A DNA stretch of 64,000 bases from Actinomyces respiraculi (GCF_014595995.2 NZ_CP063989.1:1674001-1738000), one strand, 5' to 3'; counted from the stretch's first letter, positions 1-9,335 are shown. Numbers and translations are program-made. The notes: a model not told the origin generated them from the sequence alone.

Positions 1-1901
1 TCATCATCGGCGGGGCCGTGCAGAGCGTCTACGAGCAGATCACCTCCCTGCCCGCCATGAAGGGCGGGGCCGCCGCCCCCAGCGACGCCGAGGTCAAGGC
101 CGCCGCACGCGCCCGGGCCCGCGGCAAGAACGCCTGGGTGGACGCCTTCTTCGAGTACCTGTCCGACTCCTTCAGACCCCTGCTGCCGGTGCTGCTGGGC
201 ACCTCGATCATCATCGCCCTCGAGGCCGTCTTCGAGGCCCTGGGCTACATCGACACGCGCGCCCCCATCAAGCCTGCCTGGCTCGTCTTCACCGACGCGA
301 TGTTCCGCTCGGTCTTCTACTTCCTGCCGATCATGGTGGCCTACAACGCCTCCAAGAAGCTCAAGATCGACCCGTGGGTGGGCACCGCCGTCATGGCCAC
401 CTTCCTCACGCCGAACTTCATCGCTCTGGCGGATCCGAGCACCACCACCGGCGTGACCTGCACCACCAACGAGGTCCTGGACACCCAGTCCTGCACCGCA
501 AGCGTCTTCGGGATCCCGATGCAGTTGGCCGACTACGGCGGCCAGGTCTTCGTGCCGCTCATGATGGTGGCGATCCTCGCCCCCATCTACAAGGCACTGA
601 CCAAGATCATCCCGGCCAACCTCCAGATGGTCTTCGTGCCCTTCCTGTCCTTCCTCATCATGATGCCGGTCACCGGCTTCCTCATCGGCCCCCTGGGCAT
701 CTGGGTCGGCTCCGCCCTCGGCTCGGCGCTCGCCTGGCTCAACACCACCGCGCCCATCATCTTCGCGATCCTCATCCCGATCATCTACCCCTTCCTCGTG
801 CCGCTGGGCCTGCACTGGCCGCTCAACGCCCTCATGCTGGCCAACATCGACACCCTGGGCTACGACTTCATCCAGGGCCCCATGGGTGCCTGGAACTTCG
901 CCTGCTTCGGGGCCACCGCCGCGGTCCTCGTCATCGCGATCCGCAACCGCAACTCCGCCATGAGGCAGACCGCCTCCGGCGCCCTGTTCGCCGGCCTGTT
1001 CGGCGGCATCTCCGAGCCGAGCCTGTACGGCATCCACCTGCGTTACAAGCGCATCTACCCGCGCATGCTCGTCGGATGCGTCGTCGGCGGCCTCGTCGTC
1101 GGCATCGGCGGCGGTGTCAACGCCTCCACCTTTGCCTTTACCTCTTTGCTGACCATCCCGGTCTTCTCCCCCATGGGGCTGTACGCCCTGGCCGTGCTCG
1201 CGGCCTTCATGACGTCCTTCCTCATCATCCTTGTCACGGACTACCGCACCGAGGAGGACAAGGCTCAGGATGCTGCCGCCCTGGCCGCCGCCGGTGGCGT
1301 CGCGGGTGGCGCGGTCCAGGCGGACCCGGCCGAGACCGCCGCGGACCTGGCCGCCCAGTCCGCCTCCACCACCGCCACCGCGGTGCAGGACGGCGGCCCC
1401 GCGCCCGCTGCGGTGCCGGCTGCCCCGCCGACCGCGGGTAGCGTCACCGACGTCGTCGCCCCGCTGGCCGGCCGCGTCCTGGCCCTGGCCGACGTCGAGG
1501 ACCAGGTCTTCGCCTCCGGCGCCCTTGGCAACGGCGCAGCCATCGAGCCCGTGGGCGAGACCATCGTCGTCACGGCTCCGGCCGCCGGCACGGTGGTTGT
1601 CGCGCCCTCCTCGGGTCACGCCTACGGGCTGACCCTCGACAACGGAATCGAGGTCCTCATCCACGTGGGCATCGACACCGTCAACCTTGGCGGCACGGGC
1701 TTCGACATCAAGGTCGCCCAGGGTGACCGGGTCGAGGACGGGCAGGAGCTCGTCCGCGTGGACCGCGCCACCGTCGAGGCGGCCGGCTACGCGCTGACCA
1801 CCCCGGTGCTCGTGACCAACACGGCGACCTTCGCCTCGGTGGATGCCGCCGCCGAGGGCGAGGTCGCCGCCGGCGACCTGCTCCTGCGCGTCACCGCGTG
1901 A
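1..1901 (+). CDS. PTS beta-glucoside-type transporter subunit EIIBCA (5' truncated by window edge)
   Basis: Membrane permease of the phosphotransferase system, importing and phosphorylating a sugar (beta-glucoside, sucrose or trehalose class; substrate not determinable). The open frame enters from the left edge (first full codon at 3), so the GTG at 18 is internal: the first residues (GGAVQSVYEQI) look like the end of an EIIB domain. Next come a hydrophobic EIIC domain with the family motif GLHWPLNALMLANI and a GGISEPSLYGI segment, an Ala/Pro-rich linker (about residues 410-470), and a C-terminal EIIA-Glc domain with the active-site histidine in GIEVLIHVGIDTV. The phospho-cysteine of EIIB lies outside the window. 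A very strong hairpin follows the stop codon. Domain assignment is secure; sugar specificity is not. Confidence 0.93.
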   Translation, partial: IIGGAVQSVYEQITSLPAMKGGAAAPSDAEVKAAARARARGKNAWVDAFFEYLSDSFRPLLPVLLGTSIIIALEAVFEALGYIDTRAPIKPAWLVFTDAMFRSVFYFLPIMVAYNASKKLKIDPWVGTAVMATFLTPNFIALADPSTTTGVTCTTNEVLDTQSCTASVFGIPMQLADYGGQVFVPLMMVAILAPIYKALTKIIPANLQMVFVPFLSFLIMMPVTGFLIGPLGIWVGSALGSALAWLNTTAPIIFAILIPIIYPFLVPLGLHWPLNALMLANIDTLGYDFIQGPMGAWNFACFGATAAVLVIAIRNRNSAMRQTASGALFAGLFGGISEPSLYGIHLRYKRIYPRMLVGCVVGGLVVGIGGGVNASTFAFTSLLTIPVFSPMGLYALAVLAAFMTSFLIILVTDYRTEEDKAQDAAALAAAGGVAGGAVQADPAETAADLAAQSASTTATAVQDGGPAPAAVPAAPPTAGSVTDVVAPLAGRVLALADVEDQVFASGALGNGAAIEPVGETIVVTAPAAGTVVVAPSSGHAYGLTLDNGIEVLIHVGIDTVNLGGTGFDIKVAQGDRVEDGQELVRVDRATVEAAGYALTTPVLVTNTATFASVDAAAEGEVAAGDLLLRVTA

Positions 1902-1906
1902 GCACA

Positions 1907-1949
1907 CGAATGGGGGCGGGCCCGGCACTGCCGGGCCCGCCCCCATTCG
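1907..1949. terminator. Strong intrinsic terminator between convergent genes
   Basis: A perfect 20-bp GC-rich inverted repeat (1907-1926 with 1930-1949, 3-nt loop) begins six bases after the PTS stop codon. It sits between the plus-strand PTS gene and the end of the minus-strand rRNA methyltransferase, so it can serve both directions. There is no long T run, as is common in high-GC actinobacteria. Confidence 0.85.
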
Positions 1950-2008
1950 TTCAGTTCCGACGACGACGTCCCAGTGCCGACGACTCGTCCGGCGCCGTCG
2001 GCACCACC

Positions 2009-2893
2009 TCAGTTGCGCACCCGCAGCTCCCAGAAGGCGACGGCGGCCGCCGCGGCCACGTTGAGGGAGTCCACTCCCCCGGCCATGGGGATGCGCACCA
2101 CGACGTCGGCAGCCGCCACCGTCCGGGCCCTGAGCCCATCGCCCTCCGTGCCCAGCACCACGGCGACCTTGGAGTCCGGGGCGGTGCAGGCGGGCGAGGC
2201 CGAGAACTCCTCCAGGCTCACCGCACCCTCGCTCAGCGCCATGGCCGCCACCGTCCAACCGGCGGCGTGAAGCTCGTCCAGCGCGGGCCAGCGCTCGATA
2301 CGCGTCCACGGCACCTGGAACACCGTGCCCATCGACACGCGCACGCTGCGCCGGTAGAGCGGGTCCGCGCACTGCGGGGTCACGAGCACGGCGTCAACGC
2401 CCAGGGCGGCAGCGCTGCGGACAGCGGCACCGACGTTCGTGTGGTCCACCAGGTCCTCCAGGACCGCCACCCGACGCGCCCCCAGCCCGCCGCGTGCCGA
2501 GGACAGCAGCTCGGTCACGCCCGCCAGCACCGGCCGGTTCATGGCCGCCATGGCGCCGCGGTGCAGGTGGAAGCCCGTGAGCCGCTCCAGCACCTCCTCA
2601 GGGGCGAGGATGACGGGCACGTCGCCGCCGTCGTCCCTGCCACCGGTGCCCGCAGCCGCGGCGATGAGGTCGCGCAGCGGCTCGTGCCAGCGCTCGGCCA
2701 TGAGGAAGGAGCGCGGCTCGTGACCGGCCCGCACGGCCCGCTCAATCACCTTGGAGGACTCGGCCATGTACAGGCCGCGCTCGGTCTCCAGACGACGGCG
2801 CAGGGCGATGTCGGTCAGGCCCGTGTAGTCGGCCAGCAGGTGACCCAGGGCAGGGTCGTCGAGCTCTTCGAGGGCGTGGATGCGGATGATCAC
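2009..2893 (-). CDS. SpoU/TrmH-family RNA 2'-O-methyltransferase
   Basis: Cytoplasmic SPOUT-class enzyme that methylates a ribose 2'-OH in rRNA or tRNA using S-adenosylmethionine. The 294-aa protein has a variable N-terminal RNA-binding part and a C-terminal SpoU domain with the knot motifs: DHTNVGAAVRSAAALG, a central VVLGTEGDGL, and a final PMAGGVDSLNVAAAAAV (SAM pocket). The GTG start shares GTGA with the stop codon of the upstream ABC exporter gene, so the two are translationally coupled. The coupling is odd because no functional link is obvious. The target nucleotide cannot be read from the sequence; 23S rRNA is the usual case for this subfamily. Confidence 0.88.
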   Translation of the reverse strand: MIIRIHALEELDDPALGHLLADYTGLTDIALRRRLETERGLYMAESSKVIERAVRAGHEPRSFLMAERWHEPLRDLIAAAAGTGGRDDGGDVPVILAPEEVLERLTGFHLHRGAMAAMNRPVLAGVTELLSSARGGLGARRVAVLEDLVDHTNVGAAVRSAAALGVDAVLVTPQCADPLYRRSVRVSMGTVFQVPWTRIERWPALDELHAAGWTVAAMALSEGAVSLEEFSASPACTAPDSKVAVVLGTEGDGLRARTVAAADVVVRIPMAGGVDSLNVAAAAAVAFWELRVRN

Positions 2894-4878
2894 GAGTAGT
2901 GCCGCTCCGTGCGGCCCAAGGCCTTGAGCAGCGGGTCGGCGACGACGGCGGGCTCGTCCTGACCGGCCGGGCCGCTGAACTGGCTCTGGTAGAGCCGGTA
3001 GTAGGCTCCCCGGGCGGCGATGAGCTCGTCATGCCCACCCTGCTCGACAATGTCACCGTGCTCCATCACGAGGATGATATCCGCGTCACGGATGGTGGAC
3101 AGTCGGTGGGCGATGACGAAGGACGTGCGCCCCTGGCGCAGACCCACCATCGCCTTCTGAACCAGCAGCTCGGTGCGGGTGTCCACCGAGCTCGTCGCCT
3201 CGTCCAGGACGAGGATCTGGCGGTCGGCCAGGAAGGCGCGGGCAATCGTGATGAGCTGCTTCTCACCGGCGGACACGCCGGAACCGGAGTCGTCGATGAC
3301 CGTGTCGTAGCCCTTGGGCAGGGCCTGGACGATGTGGTCGACGTTGGCGGCGCGGGCGGCGGCCAGCACCTGCTCCTCGCTCGCCCCGGCGGCGCCGAAG
3401 GCGATGTTGTCGCGGATCGTGCCCTCGAACAGCCACGTGTCCTGTAGGACCATGCCGATCTGCTCGCGCAGACGGTCGCGGCTGAGCTCGCGCGTGTCGA
3501 CGCCGTCGAGCGTGATCCTGCCGGCCTGGGGGTCGTAGAAGCGCAGCAGGAGGTTGACCAGGGTCGTCTTGCCGGCCCCGGTGGGGCCGACGATGGCGAC
3601 CGTCTGGCCGGGCTCCACGGTGAGGCTGAGGTCCGTGATGAGCTCGGTGTCGGGGCTGTAGGAGAAGCGCACGTGGTCGAAGACGACCCTGCCGGCCACG
3701 CGCTCGGCCAGGTGCGCGGGGGCGTCCGCCTGCTCCTCCTCGGGCGCGTCCATGATGCCGAACAGGCGCTCGGCGCTGGCGGCGCCGGACTGCAGGAGGT
3801 TCGCCATGGAGGCGAGCTGGGTGATGGGCTGGGTGAACTGCTGCGTGTACTGGATGAAGGCCTGGACGTCACCCAGGGTCATCGTCCCGCTGGTCACGCG
3901 CACGCCACCGATGACGGCGACGATGACGAAGCTGAGGTTGGAGACCAGTCGCATTGCGGGCTGGATGGTGCCGGAGATCCACTGGGCCTTGTAGGACCCC
4001 TCGTACAGACGCGTGTTCTCCTCGTCGAACAGGCGGGCGAACTCCTCCTCCGAGCCGAACAGCACGACGGTCTCGTGACCGGTGAAGGCCTCCTCGACCA
4101 CGCCGGTCACCTTGCCGGTGGCGTCCCACTGCTGGGTGAAGTGGGGCTGGGCACGGCGGGCGATGAGCACGGTGATGATCACGGCCACGGGCACCATCGC
4201 CACGGTGACGAGCGAGAGCTGCACGGAGATCGTCACCATCATGGCCAGGACACCGACGACGGAGATGATGGAGTTCAGCGCCTGGGAGAGGGTCTGCTGG
4301 AGCGTCTGGGTGATGTTGTCGACGTCGTTGGTCACGCGCGAGAGGATGTCGCCGCGCGAACCCGAGTCGAGGTAGGACAGGGGCACGCGGCCCAGCTTGG
4401 CCTCGACCTCGGCGCGCATGCGCCGGCCGGTGCGCTGGACGACCCCGGCGAGGATGTAGCCCTGTACCCACATGAACAGGGCGGACAGCAGGTAGACGGC
4501 CAGGACCTGGCCGAGGACGACAAGCAGGGCGTGGGTGTCGATGCCCTGGCCGACGACGACGTTGTAGGCGCCGACCATGTCCGCGTACTCGCTCATGCCG
4601 CCGACATTCAGCGCCTGGGCCAGCGCGTCGCCGCTGAGGCCGGCGGGCAGGCCCGCGTTGGACAGGACGGTGCCGATGATCCCCTCGAAGAGGATGTTCA
4701 TCGCGTGGGCGAGGATCTTGGGGGCGACGACGGTGAGGACGACCGCGATGGTGGTCAGGGCGATGACGAGGGCGATCCGGGCGCGCTCGGGGCGCAGCTC
4801 GCCGAGCAGGCGCCTCCACGTGCCGCGGAAGTCGGCGGCCTTCTGCTGGGGGCCGCGGGGGCCGGGTCCGTGGCTCAT
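2890..4878 (-). CDS. Heterodimeric ABC exporter subunit, catalytically competent half
   Basis: Membrane half-transporter of 662 aa: N-terminal exporter transmembrane domain (about residues 35-340) fused to an ATPase domain. The ATPase has Walker A GPTGAGKTT, an altered signature VSAGEKQ in place of LSGGQ, Walker B ILVLDEATSSVD with the catalytic glutamate, and the switch His in VIAHRLST. Its partner (4875-6632) has the complementary defect, a pattern known from LmrCD, BmrCD and TM287/288 multidrug exporters with one degenerate ATP site. The ATG start overlaps the partner's stop by ATGA. Drug, lipid or peptide export is likely, but the substrate is unknown. Confidence 0.9.
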   Translation of the reverse strand: MSHGPGPRGPQQKAADFRGTWRRLLGELRPERARIALVIALTTIAVVLTVVAPKILAHAMNILFEGIIGTVLSNAGLPAGLSGDALAQALNVGGMSEYADMVGAYNVVVGQGIDTHALLVVLGQVLAVYLLSALFMWVQGYILAGVVQRTGRRMRAEVEAKLGRVPLSYLDSGSRGDILSRVTNDVDNITQTLQQTLSQALNSIISVVGVLAMMVTISVQLSLVTVAMVPVAVIITVLIARRAQPHFTQQWDATGKVTGVVEEAFTGHETVVLFGSEEEFARLFDEENTRLYEGSYKAQWISGTIQPAMRLVSNLSFVIVAVIGGVRVTSGTMTLGDVQAFIQYTQQFTQPITQLASMANLLQSGAASAERLFGIMDAPEEEQADAPAHLAERVAGRVVFDHVRFSYSPDTELITDLSLTVEPGQTVAIVGPTGAGKTTLVNLLLRFYDPQAGRITLDGVDTRELSRDRLREQIGMVLQDTWLFEGTIRDNIAFGAAGASEEQVLAAARAANVDHIVQALPKGYDTVIDDSGSGVSAGEKQLITIARAFLADRQILVLDEATSSVDTRTELLVQKAMVGLRQGRTSFVIAHRLSTIRDADIILVMEHGDIVEQGGHDELIAARGAYYRLYQSQFSGPAGQDEPAVVADPLLKALGRTERHYS

Positions 4879-6632
4879 GCCGCCTCCTGCTCGCTGATCT
4901 GGGACAGGACGATCTCGGAGTAGGTGGGGCAGGTGCTCATGAGCTCCTCGTGGGTGCCGGTGCCGACGACGCGCCCCTCGTCAAGGACGACGATCTGCTC
5001 GGCGTGACGGATGGAGGCGACTCGCTGGGCGACGACGACGAGCGTGGCGCCGTCGGTGGCGGCGGGCAGGCCGGCGCGCAGGCGCGCGTCGGTGGCGTAG
5101 TCGAGAGCGGAGAAGGAGTCGTCGAAGATGTAGACGCCGGCGTCGCGCACGAGGGCACGGGCGATGGCCAGGCGCTGGCGTTGGCCGCCGGAGAAGTTGA
5201 CACCGCCCTGGTCGACGTCGTGGTCCAAGCCGTCGTCGAGGTCCTGGACGAAGCCCGCGGCCTGAGCGGCCTCGAGGGCGTCCCAGATCTCGGCGTCGTC
5301 GGCGTCCTTCTTGCCGTGCCTCAGGGTACTGCGGATGGTGCCGGAGAAGAGGAAGGCCTTCTGCGGGACGGTGGCCACCGCGCTGCGCAGCTCGTGGGGG
5401 TCCAGGTCGCGCACGTCGACGCCGTCGATGGTCACACGGCCCTCGGTGACGTCCAGCAGGCGAGGGATGAGGTTGACGAGGGTGGTCTTGCCGGAGCCGG
5501 TGGAGCCGATGAAGGCGGTGGTACGGCCAGGGCGCATGACGAGGTCGACGTCGCTGAGGACCGCGGCCTCGGCCCCGGGGTAGCGGAAGGTCACGTGCTC
5601 GAAGCGCACCTCACGGCCCCTGGGCCCGGCGGGCGATCCGGTCGGGGCGGGCAGGTGCACCGGCGTGGCGGGCGCGGTGATGGCGGGCTCGACGGCCATG
5701 ACCTCCTGGTAGCGCTCGGCGGCCACCTGGGCGCGCGGCAGCTGCACCACCAGCATGATGGCGATCATGACGGAGAAGAGGATCTGCATGATGTAGTTGA
5801 CGAAGGCCGTCAGGTCCCCGATCTCCATGCCGCCGCTGATGACGCGCTGGCTGCCGAACCAGTACACGCCGATGACGGACAGGTTCATGATGACCTGGAC
5901 GGCGGGCATGAGCAGCGCGAAGAGCCGCCCGATGGACAGCGAGGTGGCGGTCAGGGCGTCGTTGGCCTCGTCGAAGACGCGTCGGCGCTCGTCCTGGCGC
6001 ACGAAGGCACGGATCACGCGCACACCCTGAATCTGCTCGCGCATCACGAGGTTGACACGGTCAATGCGTGACTGCATCACCTTGAAGTGCGGCAGCAGGC
6101 GGGTGGTCAGCGCCCCGACGACGACGAGCAGCAGCGGGATGAGAACGAGCAGGAGGCCGGACAGGGGCACGTCCACGCTCAGCGCCATGATGGTGCCGCC
6201 CACGAGCATGATCGGCGCCATGAGCATCATGGCGCAGACCATGAACACGAGCATCTGAATCTGCTGGATGTCGTTGGTCGAGCGGGTGATGAGGGAGGGC
6301 GCCCCGAAGCGGGAGACCTCCTCGAGGTTGAGGCGCTGGACGTGGGTGAAGATGTCGCGGCGCATCTGGCGGCCCAGCCCCATGGAGGCCTTGGCGGCGA
6401 GGTAGGTGGCCACGACGGCGGCGATGCCCTGGACGACGGTGACGGCGAGCATGAGGCCGCCCAGGCTCCAGATCCGGTCCGTGTCCCCGGCGACAACGCC
6501 CTCGTTGATGATGGAGGCGTTGAGGGTCGGCAGGGTCAGGACGGCGATCGTCTCAGCCACCTTGAGGACGAGGACCGCGAGCAGTGGGAAGCGGTAAGGC
6601 CTCAGGTAATGACGCAGGGTCGTGAACAGCAC
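4875..6632 (-). CDS. Heterodimeric ABC exporter subunit, degenerate-site half
   Basis: First gene of the exporter pair, a 585-aa half-transporter. It has a six-helix-type membrane domain (about 1-310), then Walker A GSTGSGKTT and a canonical signature FSGGQRQRLAIARAL. Walker B is followed by aspartate (VYIFDDSFSALD) instead of catalytic glutamate, and the switch position reads VVAQRVAS with Gln instead of His. These are the hallmarks of the non-hydrolysing site in asymmetric exporters. The GTG start at 6632 lies in the left arm of a large inverted repeat and has no clear Shine-Dalgarno sequence. The downstream gene overlaps by 4 bp, so both subunits are made together. Confidence 0.9.
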   Translation of the reverse strand: MLFTTLRHYLRPYRFPLLAVLVLKVAETIAVLTLPTLNASIINEGVVAGDTDRIWSLGGLMLAVTVVQGIAAVVATYLAAKASMGLGRQMRRDIFTHVQRLNLEEVSRFGAPSLITRSTNDIQQIQMLVFMVCAMMLMAPIMLVGGTIMALSVDVPLSGLLLVLIPLLLVVVGALTTRLLPHFKVMQSRIDRVNLVMREQIQGVRVIRAFVRQDERRRVFDEANDALTATSLSIGRLFALLMPAVQVIMNLSVIGVYWFGSQRVISGGMEIGDLTAFVNYIMQILFSVMIAIMLVVQLPRAQVAAERYQEVMAVEPAITAPATPVHLPAPTGSPAGPRGREVRFEHVTFRYPGAEAAVLSDVDLVMRPGRTTAFIGSTGSGKTTLVNLIPRLLDVTEGRVTIDGVDVRDLDPHELRSAVATVPQKAFLFSGTIRSTLRHGKKDADDAEIWDALEAAQAAGFVQDLDDGLDHDVDQGGVNFSGGQRQRLAIARALVRDAGVYIFDDSFSALDYATDARLRAGLPAATDGATLVVVAQRVASIRHAEQIVVLDEGRVVGTGTHEELMSTCPTYSEIVLSQISEQEAA

Positions 6633-6683
6633 GGCGGGGAGACTAGGACCGTTTGCTGAACGGTTCCTGTGTCTCCCCGCCGT
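6631..6683. repeat. Nested inverted repeat at the exporter start (operator or terminator)
   Basis: Outer arms 6631-6643 and 6671-6683 are a perfect 13-bp inverted repeat. Between them lies a second imperfect palindrome (6645-6668, arms AGGACCGTT and AACGGTTCCT, one-base bulge). The structure lies between the SPFH gene and the exporter and reaches the exporter's GTG start. It could terminate the upstream transcript. The inner palindrome could instead be a repressor site for the exporter; no regulator gene is adjacent. Confidence 0.55.
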
Positions 6684-6726
6684 CTGGAGGGTTCTGGGAC
6701 ACGTCTCACATGCCCCGACAGGCCGG

Positions 6727-7905
6727 TCAGGTGCCGGCCGGAGGCACCACCGGGGGCAGCCCGTCGTCCGAGGGGGCCGGGGCGGCGTGCGTGCCGCGGG
6801 CGGGCAGCGTCGTCGTGGCGTCCGAGGCGTTCTGCTCGGCGACGCTCGAGGCGGTCTCGGCCTCGCCCTTGGCCTCAGCCAGGGCCTCCTCGGGGGCGGC
6901 CAGGTTGGTGGAGGCGAGCTCGGAGGTCAGGGACAGGTCGCCCAGGCCGGACATGTCCACCTTCACGGGCTCATCGGAGTCCGCGGAGAAGGCGCCCGAG
7001 CCGGGGGCCGGGGAGCCCTTGCCGCCCAGCGCCCCCGCGATGCCATCAAGGGCGGCGGTGAACTCGGTGGGCACGATCCACATCTTGGAGGAGCTGCCGT
7101 TGGCGATCTTCGGCAGGGTCTGCAGGTACTGGTAGGCCAGCAGCTTCGGGTCGGCGTTGCCGCGGTGGATGGCGTCGAAGACCTGGAGGATGGCGCGGGA
7201 CTCGCCCTGGGCCTTGAGGATCGCGGACTGGGCCTGACCCTCGGCGCGCAGAATGGCGGACTGCTTGTCACCCTCGGCCGTGAGGATCTGGGACTGCTTG
7301 ACACCCTCAGCGGTCAGGATGGCGGCACGGCGGTCACGCTCGGCACGCATCTGCTGCTCCATGGCGCCCTGGATGGAGGCCGGCGGGTCGATGGACTTGA
7401 GCTCGACGTTGCTCACGCGGATGCCCCAGCGGCCGGTGGCCTGGTCGAGGACGCCACGCAGCTGGCCGTTGATCTGGTCACGGCTCGTGAGCGTCTGCTC
7501 CAGGTCCATGGCGCCGATGACGTTACGCAGCGTGGTGACGGTCAGCTGCTCGATGGCCTGGAGGTAGTTGGCGATCTCGTAGGTGGCGCGCTTGGGGTCG
7601 GTCACCTGGTAGTAGATGACGGAGTCGATGGACACCACGAGGTTGTCGGAGGTGATCACCGGCTGGGGCGGGAAGGAGACGACCTGCTCGCGCAGGTCCA
7701 CCATGGTGCGCACCCGGTCGATGAAGGGCACGAGGAAGTGCATGCCGGCGCCGTACTCGGCCTGGAACTTGCCCAGGCGCTCGACGATGATCGCGTAGGA
7801 CTGCGGGACGATCCGCACAGCCTTGAAGATCGCGACGACGGCGAGCAGCGCGACGAGGATGAGGACGATGAGGGTGGCCATTCCAAGGCCCGTTGCGGTG
7901 TCCAT
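6727..7905 (-). CDS. SPFH/band 7 (stomatin-like) membrane protein
   Basis: 392-aa SPFH-domain protein of the stomatin/QmcA type, anchored by one N-terminal hydrophobic helix (about residues 8-28) and expected to form oligomeric scaffolds in membrane microdomains. The band 7 domain follows (YAIIVERLGKFQ through DLEQTLTSRDQIN). Next is a coiled-coil stretch with repeated AEGxKQS/ILxAEG units (around residues 195-245) and a low-complexity acidic/Ala tail. The ATG is preceded by AAGGAG at good spacing. The next upstream gene encodes an NfeD-like protein; SPFH and NfeD proteins are a classic functional pair. Confidence 0.9.
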   Translation of the reverse strand: MDTATGLGMATLIVLILVALLAVVAIFKAVRIVPQSYAIIVERLGKFQAEYGAGMHFLVPFIDRVRTMVDLREQVVSFPPQPVITSDNLVVSIDSVIYYQVTDPKRATYEIANYLQAIEQLTVTTLRNVIGAMDLEQTLTSRDQINGQLRGVLDQATGRWGIRVSNVELKSIDPPASIQGAMEQQMRAERDRRAAILTAEGVKQSQILTAEGDKQSAILRAEGQAQSAILKAQGESRAILQVFDAIHRGNADPKLLAYQYLQTLPKIANGSSSKMWIVPTEFTAALDGIAGALGGKGSPAPGSGAFSADSDEPVKVDMSGLGDLSLTSELASTNLAAPEEALAEAKGEAETASSVAEQNASDATTTLPARGTHAAPAPSDDGLPPVVPPAGT

Positions 7906-7962
7906 CGGGCTCCTTTCGGGTGGGTGGTGTGGTGGTTCAGCGGGGGTGGGGGCGGCGCCGGG

Positions 7963-8409
7963 TCACTCGGATCGCACGACGGCGACCGCGCCGTCGACCG
8001 AGATGACACGCACGTGGGCGCCGGCCGGGATGACCGGGGGCGCGGGGTGGTCGGCCTGCGGGTCGGCGAGACGGGCGCTCCACTCCTCCCCGGCCAGGAG
8101 CACACGGCCGCCGTGAATGTCGACGGCGGTCAGGGCGGTGGCCTCACGGCCGATCTTGGCCTCGACGTTGGTGAGCATGTGGGGCGTGCGCCTGGCGAGC
8201 TGGGCCTTGGCCCAGGGCCGCACAAGGAAGAGCAGGAGAACGGAGACGACGCAGAAGACGATGACCTGAACGGTCAGGTTCGCGCCGAGTCCGGCGGCGG
8301 CCGCACCGCCCAGGGCTCCCCCGGCGATCATGATGAAGGTGAGGTCCGCGCTGAGCGTCTCGACGACGGCGAGGACGAGGGCTCCTCCGAGCCACCAGAG
8401 CCATACCAT
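7963..8409 (-). CDS. NfeD-like membrane protein
   Basis: 148-aa protein with two or three hydrophobic N-terminal helices (WLWWLGGALVLAVVETL and the VIVFCVVSVLLLFLV region) and a C-terminal OB-fold-like NfeD domain (about 75-148: IGREATALTAVDIHGGRVLLAGEEWSA, then AHVRVISVDGAVAVV). The frame is open further upstream, but the ATG at 8409 is chosen because CAGGAG lies seven bases before it and the protein then begins with the first helix. It precedes the SPFH gene by about 60 bp, the usual partnership in membrane microdomain or quality-control systems. Confidence 0.85.
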   Translation of the reverse strand: MVWLWWLGGALVLAVVETLSADLTFIMIAGGALGGAAAAGLGANLTVQVIVFCVVSVLLLFLVRPWAKAQLARRTPHMLTNVEAKIGREATALTAVDIHGGRVLLAGEEWSARLADPQADHPAPPVIPAGAHVRVISVDGAVAVVRSE

Positions 8410-8437
8410 GGGTGTTCTCCTGTCTGAGGGTGCGGGG

Positions 8438-9241
8438 TCAGGTGGCCACAGCGGCCGGGAACGCGCCTCGTGCGCTGTAGCGGCCGCGTTCGAGGGTGAT
8501 CTCCAGCGGCAGGCCAAAGGTGGTGGACATCGTCGGGCCGTTGAGGACCTCGGTAAGCGTCCCACTGCCCTGGACGCGTCCGTCGCGCAGGGCCAGGGCG
8601 TGGGTGAAGCCCACGGGGATCTCCTCAAGGTGGTGGGTGACGAGCAGCATCGACGGCGAGCCGGGGGCGGCGATGATCTCGCTCAGAGCCGCCAGCAGGA
8701 GCTCGCGCCCGGCGACGTCGAGGCCGGAGGCGGGCTCGTCGAGGACGAGCAGCTCCGGGTCGGGCATGAGGGCGCGGGCGATCTCGACGCGCTTGCGCTC
8801 CCCCGAGGACAGGCTCCCCCAGGCGCGCTCGACCAGGGCGCCGGCCCCCAGGGCCCCGAGCAGGGCGCGGGCGCGCTCGACGTCGAAGTCGTCGTACTCC
8901 TCGCGCCAGACCCCGATGTGCCCGTAGGAGGCGGACAGGACGATGCTCAGGACCGTTTCGGAGGCCGGCACGTTCTGGGCCAGGGCGAAGGAGCACAGGC
9001 CGATGCGCGGGCGGAGCTCGGAGACGTCGACGCGGCCCATGCGCTCGCCGAGGACGTCGACCGTCCCGGAGGAGGGGAAGAGCCGGGCCGAGGCGAGGCG
9101 CGAGACGGTGGTCTTACCGGCGCCATTGGGTCCAAGGACGACCCAGTGCTGGCCCTCGTCGACGCGCCAGCTCACGTGGGAGAGGATCTGCTTGGTCCCC
9201 CGGTGCAGGGAGACGTCGTCGAGGCGCAGCACGCTGGTCAT
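8438..9241 (-). CDS. ABC transporter ATP-binding protein (no adjacent permease)
   Basis: 267-aa stand-alone ATPase: Walker A GPNGAGKTTVSRLAS (about residues 38-52), signature SLSSGERKRVEIARAL, Walker B LLVLDEPASGLD and switch LLVTHHLEEI. No membrane subunit lies nearby; the next genes downstream are NfeD and SPFH. The domain resembles the YlmA/ModF-like single ATPases of Gram-positive bacteria, whose partners and roles are unclear. The ATG probably starts a leaderless mRNA: TAAGGT lies six bases upstream. Confidence 0.82.
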   Translation of the reverse strand: MTSVLRLDDVSLHRGTKQILSHVSWRVDEGQHWVVLGPNGAGKTTVSRLASARLFPSSGTVDVLGERMGRVDVSELRPRIGLCSFALAQNVPASETVLSIVLSASYGHIGVWREEYDDFDVERARALLGALGAGALVERAWGSLSSGERKRVEIARALMPDPELLVLDEPASGLDVAGRELLLAALSEIIAAPGSPSMLLVTHHLEEIPVGFTHALALRDGRVQGSGTLTEVLNGPTMSTTFGLPLEITLERGRYSARGAFPAAVAT

Positions 9242-9247
9242 AGCGTT

Positions 9248-9253
9248 ACCTTA
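9248..9253 (-). promoter_or_regulatory. Probable -10 box for a leaderless transcript of the ABC ATPase
   Basis: On the minus strand TAAGGT sits exactly six bases before the ATG at 9241, placing transcription start at the start codon. It is the same geometry as several other genes in the window. No convincing -35 element was seen. Confidence 0.5.
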
Positions 9254-9329
9254 GCGTGCCTCAGTGACCTGAGTCCTATGTCCACGCCGTGGCGCAACGG
9301 GCAGCGCTACCCGTGCCCGGCCGGGCCGG

Positions 9330-9335
9330 TAGGGT
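9330..9335 (+). promoter_or_regulatory. Probable -10 box for a leaderless transcript of the 9342 gene
   Basis: TAGGGT lies six bases before the ATG at 9342, divergent from the -10 box of the neighbouring ABC ATPase gene. The roughly 100-bp gap between the two start codons thus holds two back-to-back promoters. Confidence 0.45.

Noticed and set aside
6622..8427. 601-codon plus-strand frame opposite the SPFH and NfeD genes
   Set aside because: Gly/Val/Asp-rich antisense frame without domain content.
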